Assembly: GCA_018857735.1 (NCBI GenBank)
Contig: JABMCL010000570.1
Location: forward strand, 163,501 to 227,500
Source of the DNA: Alviniconcha marisindica
Lineage: Eukaryota; Mollusca; Gastropoda; Provannidae
Direction of reading: 5' to 3'
Length of the DNA: 64,000 nt
Below are positions 47,201 through 58,900 of the stretch, one piece after another. Both the position numbers and the translations under genes were made by a program. Positions within the stretch are counted from its first letter, which is position 1; every line of letters starts with the position of its first letter. The notes beneath the pieces are model-generated. The model saw nothing but the letters and a program-made list of their open reading frames with translations, had not been told where the DNA came from and made no database searches.

Positions 47201-50200
47201 AAGCTTCTCAACACTTCAGGTCTTTCGAGAAGCAAGCCACTTGTGAGGGTTGCTTTGCCCACCAGTTTATCTGCTCGGTCATTTCCCTTCGCTCCGGCAT
47301 GTCCAAGGGCAGTACACCCACAGGAGTTTTCGAAGGTGGATGTCAACTATTGACACATTCCAGTCTGGGCTTCCAGTTCCACTTTTCACTTTTTGTAGCA
47401 AGCTCGTTGAATCTGTGAGGATGATGGCATGTGTGGTCTGACTGTCACCTCCTGAGGCAATCCAGTGGAGGGTATGGGTGACTGCTTCCGCCTCCATTGT
47501 CAAGACAGAGGAACAGACACACCAGCCGACAGGCCAACAGATACAGACACATGGAGGAACACGAGCCAAGACAGACAGGGAGACAGGTGCACAGACACAG
47601 ACAGACAGACCAATCGACAGACAGGCTAACAGATACACAGACAGACGAATGCAGGCACACGATCCAAGGCAGACAGGGTGAGAGGCACAGAGACACAGAT
47701 CAACTGACAGACAGATGAACAGACACACGTAGACACACAAGCAAAGACTGACCAACCAAAAAAACAATACCCAGACATGACACAGACCGTGAAGAAGAAA
47801 GTGGCAGAGACAGGCTTGTGGTCGCTGGTGCGGTACGTGTGGTGGGAGGTGTACTCCAGGGGAGTGACACACAGGTGAAAACCATCATAGGAGGTGTCGT
47901 GCTTGTGCCACAGCACCCGGTCACACCACGCAGGGATGCGCTGCTTGGGGCTGAGAGACAGACAAAAGAAAGATGCTGCTACACAGTGACTGCACACTTT
48001 GACAGTGCTCTCCCCTGTTACCTTTCAGCTTCACTCCACACATATCTGCCTGTTTGTGTGTGTGCGTGCGTGCATGCATGCGTGCATGCGTGCGTGCGTG
48101 CGTGCGTGTGTGTGTGCGTGTGTGCATGTGCATGTGTGTGTGCGCGCGAGTGTGCAGGCATGCGTGTGTGTATGTGCTTAGAACAGTCTCTATGGACAAT
48201 ATTTTGCGCTTTATGAACACTTGAATATATCAAACTTCAGGCACCTTCCGATCCTCAAGTGAGAAGCTTTTAAAAATTCCAAAATGTAATTTGAACACTT
48301 TTGGCAAGCGCTAGTTCAGTTTTGTCGCCCCATTTGTCTAGAATTGGCTGCCTGCCAGTCCGCAAAATATCCCCACTCTGTCAGGGTTCAAAACCCAGCT
48401 CCATACTTTCTCTTTAGGCAGGTTTTTTTCACAAACATGTGCAGTCCATTCCTGTGACCACAGATTATCTGTACCTCAACCTGGATGTGGGTGCATGAAT
48501 GGTGTGTGCTGGCACACACAGTAATCATTCTGCACAAAGATCTTGCACTGTATAAATACGAGCTATCCATCGCTATCATTATTACTATTATTACACCCTT
48601 ACGCTCAAGGTCTCTAAGTGCAGCACAAGCTTGGAAGGGCTGCCATGCTGAAGTCACTCATTTTGACAAAACTGAGTCATCTGTGGACCTGGCTCCCCGA
48701 CCTTCTTGATAATTTTGTGAAAGATCTTCGGCAAAAAGCAAGCAAAACAACCCATCTCCACTTTGTCTGGAATGGAAGACAGTCCAGAACTGCCACAAAA
48801 TGAGAAAGACTCCAATAAAAGACGTAAAAAGCGGAGGGTTAAATATTCCAGAGATTAAAACTCATGTGCTAGCTTTAAAGCTCTCAGGGACAAAAATCAA
48901 AGACAACAAATCCTAACTGAAGAACTGTTTCGATAGAAGCTCGTGCAATCATTAGGAAATTTCTGGAAGGATGCCATGATGAAAGCCAGCAACTTGGAAA
49001 TTTGGTGCTGTGTCAAACTGATTTGTCTTGCTGGATTACAACATGTACTGGTCAGCAACTTGGAAATTAGGTGCTGTGTCAAACTGATTTATCTTGCTGG
49101 ATTTACATGTGCTGCTTCTCCGCACCCACTCAACCATGTGGGTTACTTTATGGCAATGTCCTGTTGAAAAATGAACAAAAATACGGTCAAAGAAACATGC
49201 AAGCGAAGAAAGTGCTGTAGACAGGCCAGACAACAGACCTTGTGTCGTATCTGTCGGTGCCGGTGTCAAACTTGTAAGTGGGTGGGAACGCGATCTTCAT
49301 CTCCTCAAAATCTTCCAGCATCAGCTTCTCTTCTATACATCGGTTCAGCTGTGGTGAAGAAGACAGCCAGTAAGTGCACTGCCTACAGACAACTGCAGTG
49401 GAAAGTGCAGCCAGTAAATATCACTTACAGACAACTGCAGTGGACAGTACAGCCAGTAAATATCTTACTGACAACTGCAGTGGAAAATACAGCGGGTAAA
49501 TATCACTTACAAACAACTGCAGTGGACAGTACAGCCAGTAAATATCACTTACAGACAACTGCAGTGGACAGTACGGCCAGTAAATATCTTACTGACAACT
49601 GCAGTGGACAGTACAGCCAGTAAATATCACTTACAGACAACTGCAGTGGACAGTACAGCCAGGAAATATCTTACTGACAACTGCAGTGGAAAATACAGCC
49701 AGTAAATATCACTTACAGACAACTGCAGTGGACAGTACAGCCAGTAAACATCTTACTGACAACTGCAGTGGACAGTACAGCCAGTAAATATCACTTACAA
49801 ACAACTGCAGTGGAAAGTACAGCCAGTAAATATCTTACTGACAACTGCAGTGGACAGTACAGCCAGTAAATATCATTTACTGACAACTGCAGCGGACAGT
49901 ACAGCCAGTAAATATCTTACTGACAACTGCAGTGGAAAGTACAGCCAGTAAATATTACTTACTGACAACTGCAATGGACAGTACAGCCAGTAAATATCTT
50001 ACTGACAACTGCAGTGGACAGTACAGCCAGTAAATATCTTACTAACAACTGCAGTGGAAAGTACAGCCAGTAAATATCACTTACTGACAACTGCAGTGGA
50101 AAATACAGCCAGTAAATATCACTTACAGACAACTGCAGTGAAAAGTACGGTCAGTAAATATCACTTACTGACAACTGCAGTAGACAGTAAGTAAGTAAGT

Positions 50201-52041
50201 TGGTGTTTTACACCAAGTCAACCGGTACAGTCATATCAGGGCGATTTCAGCCAGTAACTATTACTTACGGACAACTGCAGTGGACAGTTCAGCCAGTAAA
50301 TATCACTTACTGACAACTGCAGTGGACAGTACAGCCAGTAAATATCACCTACTGACAACTGCAGTGGACAGTACAGCCAATAAATATCTTGCAAACAACT
50401 GCAGTGGAAAGCACAGCCAGTAAATATCACTTACTGACAACTGCAGTGGACAGTACAGCCAGTAAATATCACTTACTGACAACTGCAGTGGACAGTACAG
50501 CCAGTAAATATCACTTACTGACAACTGCAGTGGACAGTACAGCCAATAAATATCACTTACTGACAACTGCAGTGGAAATTACAGCCAGTAAATATCACTT
50601 ACTGACAACTGCAGAGGAAAATGCTTCCAGTAAATATCACATATTGACAACTACCTTGGAAAATATTATGTCCAGTAAATATCACTAGTATAATATCACT
50701 GCAGTGGAAAATATGTCCAATAATGATCACATACTGAAAACTGCAGTGGAAAATACACTCAAATGGTACATCACCAACAGACAACTGCAGAGAAAAACAT
50801 ATCCAATAGGTATTTTATCTACTTTACCTGTAGCGGAAACTACACCCAATATTTCCTCAGGACAACTGCATTGAAAAGTAATAATAATAAATAATTCTTA
50901 TAAAGCGCTAGTCTCTATCTAACCAGAGTTAAACTCACAGCACTGTACAAACAACTCAAGTACATTGAATACGTAGATAGTTTTCGTTACAACTGCATCC
51001 TAAAATACACCCTACAGTTAGTTATTAGTACTCCACTTCATTATAACTGCAGTGGAAAATATACATATATATAATAAATGAAAAAATATACTAATTCTCT
51101 CACCTACTAACTGCAGCAGCATAAAACAACAAAAATCAACAGCATCGATTCACCTACAGACAAAAGTAGCAGAACATCTGCTCCCCCCCCCCCCCCCCCC
51201 CCCCCATGAGGAACTTGCAGCAAACACACTAAATTCTGATGCAGACTTTTTGTACAAGAAACACTCAATGTTGATGTGGACAGTGTGGGGTACACAGTTT
51301 TGTCATGGAACCTGTCTGTAACACTCATATCTCGACATGGAACTCATGGGGAACATTCAATTTTGATAAGCAACTTGCATAAAACACTTAGTTCTGATGT
51401 GGAACTTGTAGGGAACACTCACTGTGACGTGGAACTTGCAGGGAATACTCAGTTATGATGCTAGACTTGCACACGAGGAAAACTCAATTTTAATGTGGAA
51501 CTTGAAAGGAACACTCACTCTAATGTGGATCTTGCAGGGAACTCGGTTCTGATGCAAAACACTTGCAAGCAAGGAACACTCAAAACTCTTAAGTGGAACT
51601 TCCACTTACTTGTAATAATAATAATAAAAACATATTTATGGCGCCCCATCTCGTAAGAGCCCCCCCCCCCACACACACACACACGCATGCGCGTGCACAC
51701 ACACACACTACAAACACATGCATTCACTTAACACTCCATTCACTGTGAAAGTTCAGAAAGTGTCACACAAGACCTGATCATTCTTCAGCATGAGTCCTTT
51801 CGCTGCGAAACAAAAGAAGGCCCAGACAGCGTTCTGCAATACCTGATCATTATCCAGCATTTGGGGATAATTCTTGGCCGTGATTGCTCTTTCCACTTCC
51901 TGGCGAGACATGTTGTCCAGTCGGAAGTTCAGGTCTCCCATCCAAAACACGTAGCTGGAGAATAAACAGCATGTCCCATTTACAGCACGTACATGGAAAA
52001 TAAACAAGATATTTCATTATATTCATGTACATGTGTGTACA

Positions 52042-52084
<43 letters not shown>

Positions 52085-52166
52085 ACATGTGCGTGTGTGC
52101 GTGTGTGCGCGTGTGTTTGTGTGTGTGTGTCTGTGTGTGTTTGTGTTTGTGTGTGTGCATGTGCGT

Positions 52167-52236
<70 letters not shown>

Positions 52237-52273
52237 ATGTGTTTGTGTGTGTGTGTGTGTGAGTGTGTGTGTG

Positions 52274-52305
<32 letters not shown>

Positions 52306-52832
52306 ACGCGTGTGTGTGCACATGTTAATGCATGCATGTGTGATAAACAAATGCATAAATGGACCTTTTTCTAAAAGAGTTGTTGATTCAACAGTGACAG
52401 ATGCATCAAAAATAAATAACAGATTTGATTAATCACTCTACTCCCTCCCTCACTACATCAATGAATGGATAAAGTCTAAAGTGTTACTGTTAGTCATGTC
52501 AATCAAAACAAGTAGCACCGACTTACTCATGATCCAGAATGTTTTCCACGTCAGGGTCCTTGAATTTCTGGTCATCAAGGATACTGTCATAGTCCTGAAA
52601 TACATAATGACAGCTGAAGTTGTCAAATATACATGACTGATACATGGGAAAAGCACAACTCTCTCTCTCTCTCTCACACACACACATTTCACATGCACCC
52701 CCCCCACACACACACACTAGCATTCATGCATGTGCACACACACACACACACACATGCATTCACACATGCACACACACACATGCACACATACACACACACT
52801 CACACACACACTCACACACACTCACACACACA

Positions 52833-52930
<98 letters not shown>

Positions 52931-55900
52931 CACACACACACACACACACACACACATGCCTCCACAACTCACAGCGATTCGGTCAGCCACACTGTCTTGG
53001 TGAGCAGCCAGGTGACAGTTGACTATGATGAGGTTGATGCCATAAACATCCAGACGAACGCTGACCCCACCCTTGTTACCCTGGCAACCACAGAGGGGAG
53101 GGATTCATAAGTCAGTCCCAACAGGTTCTGGCAAAAATGCCGTAGGGAGCAAACAGGACTGATGGTGGTCGTGACAAATATCGTACAGAGCAAAAATCTC
53201 AGGTGACAGCAGCCCTGACAAATTGCTCACAGCAAACATCTCATGGGGGAAAAGGCATGTGGGGTGAGGGGAGGGGGTAGAAGAAGGAGGGAGGAAGGAG
53301 GGGGAGGGGGGAAAGGAGGGGGAGGGGGTAGAAGAGGGAGGGGGCAAGGAGGGAGAAGGGGGGGGGAGTTTATGAGGAGGTGGGGAGGCAGGACAGGGTT
53401 GGAGGGGTAAGCAACTTTAACTATTGTATCATAACGTTTGTTATCGGGTGCATTTTTCTGACAACACTAACTGAGCTTAGTGGCCCTTTCTTACCAAGGT
53501 AAACTGCTACAATGTCAGGGTAAGTCTGTGCCTTGGCACCTGCCCCACTAAAGTTTGTCAAGTGATGTCAGTACCCTCTTCTGACTTGTGTAGGACATAG
53601 ATGAGAACTTGAATACCATCTCTCAAAAAATAGATTATGCTTCCAGCATTTTTGCAGGGACGAGAAGCACAAAAACAAAACACAACAACAATATACCAAT
53701 ACCAAAAAATAGTCCTTACAGCCCTTAAAACAAATTGCCACAACAAGAAAAAAAGTCACTCTCCTTTCCCCCTGGTCTTGAAGACCTCAGACTCATAGCG
53801 GTATGAGGCTCAACTCCCATAACTCTAGGTGACTTCAGACTGGCAGCAATATGAAATCTGTCTTGTCACCCCCCCATCCCCCCATTCCTGGCTTGTTAAA
53901 TTCTGACTGACAGCAATATGAAATCTCACCTGTTACCCACCATCCCCCCATTCCTGGCTTGGTGAATTCTGACTGGCAGCAATATGAAATCTCACTTGTC
54001 ACCCACCATCCCCCCATTCCTGGCTTGGTGAATTCTGACTGGCAGCAATATGAAATCTGACTTCACTTGTCACCCACCATCCCCCCATTCCTGGCTTGGT
54101 GAATTCTGACTGGCAGCAATATGAAATCTGACTTCACTTGTCACCCACCATCCCCCCATTCCTGGCTTGGGTGAATTCTGACTGGCAGCAATATGAAATC
54201 TGACTTCACTTGTCACCCACCATCCCCCCATTCCTGGCTTGGTGAATTCTGACTGACAGCAATATGAACTATGACTTGTCACCTCCCCCCCCCCACCCCC
54301 CACCCCCACCTGGTTTGGTGACTTCTGACTTGCAACAGAAGCTCCACTCACCCACCATCCCATTATTTCTCACTCCTGGCTTGGTGACTTCCAACTCACA
54401 ACAGAGGCTCCACTCACCCACCATCCCCCCATTCCGGTCTTGGTGACTTCGGACTCAAAGCTGGTGCAGTAAGGCAACAAGTATCTGCGCACAAACACCA
54501 CGGTCACCACTCCCAGCTGTTGTCGGTACTTGACCTGAAGGAAGACCAAATACCACAAATCATCACAAGCACCACGGTCACCACCCCCAGCTGTTGTCGG
54601 TACTAGATCTGAAGCAAGACCAAATACCACAAATCATCACAAACACCATGGTCCCCCCCCCCACCCCCAGCTGTTGTCGGTACTAGATCTGAAGCAAGAC
54701 ACATACCACAAATCATCATAAACTGGAAACATGTGTCAGACTAGACGAGCAAGACCAATCACATCCACACACCAGGTCCCACCCTCAGCTTTTCGGTTGT
54801 CTGAAGCAAGACAAACCACAATCTCCCAGTCATTGGTCTTTATCAGGAGTCACAGATCTACAGCCAATACCACAAATCATCCATATCACTCACTCCCCCC
54901 CCGACATCTGTGCCTTGCACCCACCCCAAATTATCTTATCAAGCCAGATCAGTGTCACATCATCCACCCCATTCCTTGATCTCTGTGCCTTGCACCCACC
55001 CTGAATTGGTCTTATCAGGAGTCATGTCACGTCATCCACCCCATTCCTTGATCTCTGTGCCTTGCACCCACCCTGAATTGGTCTTATACAGGAGTCATGT
55101 CACGTCATCCACCCCATTCCTTGATCTCTGTGCCTTGCACCCACCCTGAATTACTCTTATCAACCAGGATTCGTGTCACATCATCCACCCCACTCCTTGA
55201 TCTCTGTGCCTTGCACCCACCCTGAATTGGTCTTTATCAGGAGTCACGTCACGTCATCCACCCCATTCCTTGACATCTGTGCCTTGCACCCACCCTGAAT
55301 TAGTCTTATCAACCAGGATTCGTATCACATCATACACCCCATTCCTTGATCTCTGTTCCTTGCACCCACCCTGAATTAGCCTTATCAACCAGGATTTGTG
55401 TCACATCATCCACCCTATTCCTTGATCTCTGTGCCTTGCACCCACCCTGAATTAGCCTTATCAACCAGGATTTGTGTCACATCATCCACCCCATTCCTTG
55501 ATCTCTGTGCCTTGCACCCACCCTGAATTGGTCCTATCAGGAGTCATGTCATCCACCCCATTCTATGATCTCTGTGCCTTGCACCCACCCCGAATAAGCC
55601 TTATCTGGGGTCAGAGCTTGGAGTTGGTCATCTCATCCACCCCATTCCCTATCTCTGTGACTGGTCACTGAACTAATCTAATGTCACGATTTGTCTCAGG
55701 TCCTCCACTCCATCCCTTGAGACACCAGTCTTGGCCTTTTTTGTACCTACCCTGACATAGTCATAGTCAGCAAGAATCCAGGTCAGCGTGTCCACCCACT
55801 CCTTGCCGTCTGATCCTCGAGGGTTCACTTCCTGCAGTCTGCAACAACCAGTATCACCATCATGTTAGATACAGTACAGTAGTCACAGACAGAATTCTCA

Positions 55901-58900
55901 CAGTCTGCAATAACCAGCATCACCATCATATTAGATACAGTTCGGTAGCCTCATGGACTGAATTCTTGCAGTCTGCAAAAACCAGTGTCAAGAGTATGGT
56001 AGCCTCACAGCTGAACTGTCACAGTCTGCAATAACCAGTGTCAACAGTATGGTAGCCTCATGGACTGAATTCTCACAGTCCGCAACAACCATCATCAATG
56101 GTATGACAGCCTCATGGACTGAATTCTCACAGTCTGCAACAACCAGTGTCAAGAGTATGGTAGCCTCACAGACTGAACTGTCACAGTCTGCAACAACCAG
56201 TGTCAACAGTATGGTAGCCTCATGGACTGAACTGTCACAGTCTGCAACAACCAGTGTCAACAGTATGACAGCCTCATGGACTGAATTGTCACAGTCTGCA
56301 ACAACCAGTGTTAACAGTACAGACAGCCTCACGGACTGAACTGTCACAGTCTGCAACAACCAGTGTCCCAACAGTACAGACAAACCTCAGGACTAACTGT
56401 CACAGTCTGCAACAACCAGTTTTTAACAATATGACAGCCTCACGGACTGAACTGTCACAGTCTGCAACAACCAGTGTTAACAGTACAACAGCCTCATGGA
56501 CTGAATTCTCACAGTCTGCATCAACCAGTGTCACCATCACCTTAGATACAGTACAGTAGCCTTGCAGACATAATTCTCATAGTCTGCAACAACCATGTCA
56601 CCATCATCTTAGATACAGTATGATAGCCTCATGGACTTAATTCTCACAATCTGCAACAACTATGTCACCATCATCTTAGGTACAGTATGATAGCCTCATG
56701 GACTTAATTCTCATAGTCTGCAACAACTATGTCACCATCATCTTAGGTACAGTATGATAGCCTCATGGACTGAATTCTCACAATCTGCAACAACTATGTC
56801 ACCATCATCTTAGATACAGATAGCCTCATGGACTGAATTCTCACAATCTGCAACAACCAGTGTCACCATCACCTTAGATACTGTACAACAGCCTCATGGA
56901 CTGACACAGCCCAAACCTGGGTGTTCTTGCTGGTGTCAGTGTGTTGCGGCACAGCCCAAACCTGGGTGTTCTTGCTGGTGTCAGTGTGTTGCGGCACAGC
57001 CCAAACCTGGGTGTTCTTGCTGGTGTCAGTGTGTTGCGGCACAGCCCAAACCTGGGTGTTCTTGCTGGTGTCAGTGTGTTGCAGCACAGCCAAGGCCTTG
57101 GTGTTCTTGCTGGGGTCAGTGTGTTGTGGCACAGCCAAAGCCTTGGTGCTCTTGCTGGTGTCAGTGTGCTGTGACACAGCCACAGCCTTGGTGCTCTTGC
57201 TGGTGCCAGAGTGTTGTGACACAGCCAAAGCCTTGGTGTTCTTGCTGGTGTCATTGTGCTGTGAAACAGCTAAAGCCAAAGCAGAGCTTGAAAACTGACC
57301 ACCAAGGCTCAGGTCTAATATGGCCAGACAGAATGCACTCATCCAGTGCCAAATGTGTCTGGCACTTGCAGGACTGTGGTTGGGGATGCAGGGGGCTGTG
57401 GTCATGGACAGAGGGGATTGTGGTCATGGACAGAGGGGACTGTGGTCATGGACAGAGGGGGCTGTGGTCATGGACTGAGGGGACTGGTCATGGACAGAGG
57501 GTACTGGTCATGGACAGAGGGGGCTGTGGTCATGGACTGAGGGGACTGGTCATGGACAGAGGGATTGTGGTCATGGACAGAGGGGGCTGTGGTCATGGAC
57601 TGAGGGGACTGGTCATGGACAGAGGGGACTGGTCATGGACAGAGGGGCTGTGGTCATGGACTGAGGGCTGGTCATGGACAGAGGGGACTGGTCATGGACA
57701 GAGGGGGCTGTGGTCATGGACTGAGGGGACTGGTCATGGACAGAGGGGACTGGTCATGCGAGGACAGATGGGGGGACTGGTCATGGACAGAGGGACTGGT
57801 CATGAAGAGGGACTGGTCATGGACATGAGCAGGGGACTGTGGTTGGACAGAGGGGTCTGTGGTTGGGGACAGAGGGAACTGTGGTCATGGACAGAGGGGG
57901 CTGTGGTCATAGACAGAGGGGACTGTGGTCAGGGACTGAGGGGATTGTGGTCAGGGACTGAGGGGACTGTGGTCATGGACAGATGGGACTGGTCATGGAC
58001 AGAGGGGACTGGTCACGGGCAGAGGGGACTGTGGTCATGGACAGAGGGGACTGCATGGTCATGGACAGAGGGGACTGGTCATGGACAGAGGGGGCTGTGG
58101 TCAGGGACTGAGGGGACTGTGGTCAGGGACTGAGGGGACTGTGGTCAGGGACTGAGGGGACTGTGGTCAGGGGCTGAAGGGGCTGTGGTCATGGACTGAG
58201 GGGTCTGTGGTCAGGAGAAAGGGGACTGTAGTCAGGGGGCTTTGGTCATGGACAGAGGTGGCTGTGGTCTGGGACCGAGGGGACTGGTCATGGGCAGAGG
58301 GGACTGTGGTCAGGGACAGAGGGGGCTTTGGTTGGGGACTGAGGGGACTGTGGTTAGGGACAGAAGAGGCTGTGGTCATGGAATCAGGAGACTGTGGTCA
58401 GGGACAGAGGGGACTGTGGTCATGGACAGAGGAGGCTGTGGTCAAGGACAGAGGGGACTGTGGTCAGGGACAGACGAGGATGTGGTCATGGATTGAGGGG
58501 ACTGCGGTCAGGGATAAAGGCTGCACTCACCCAATGCCGTACATGTCTGGCAGGGGGAAGGTGGTAAGAGACAGCACACCCTCAAGGTTCTGGGGAGCTT
58601 TTGACCCTCCAACATTCCATGTCAACAGGTAGAGTCTGAAACAATCAGTCACAGTCTGAAAGTCAGTCTGCCAGTGATGCCTCTTCTCAAAGTGAGACAA
58701 TGAAGGTGAAGATGGGTGTAGACCTGTACTTGACATCTTTTTGTCAAACCAGTTTGGCTTAGCCACAGTCTACCCTATGCCTTTCCTCTGCCTAGCCTCT
58801 TGGGAAAAGCTCTGGCTACAGAGCAGGCAATGACATGTTTTTGCCTGTCTCAATATCATCAAGGAGGAAGGATCCACATCTGCAGTGCAGTGGACACCTG

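Noticed and set aside
46957..47505. Host RNase H gene
   Set aside because: The frame is broken, there are no exons around it, and its 3' end recurs at 10187-10356, which marks it as a retroelement.
49355..50690. CRISPR-like array
   Set aside because: The whole 42-bp unit repeats with no unique spacers, and the DNA is from an animal nucleus.
52023..52432. Long Cys/Val and His/Thr open frames
   Set aside because: TG/CA microsatellite read in several frames; the same holds at 1264-1797, 20612-20979, 52633-53110 and 63535-63883.
57126..58133. 335-codon open frame on the plus strand
   Set aside because: It lies wholly in tandem repeats of 45 and 21-24 bp, has only Trp/Gly/Asp-rich periodic sequence and no start context or domain.
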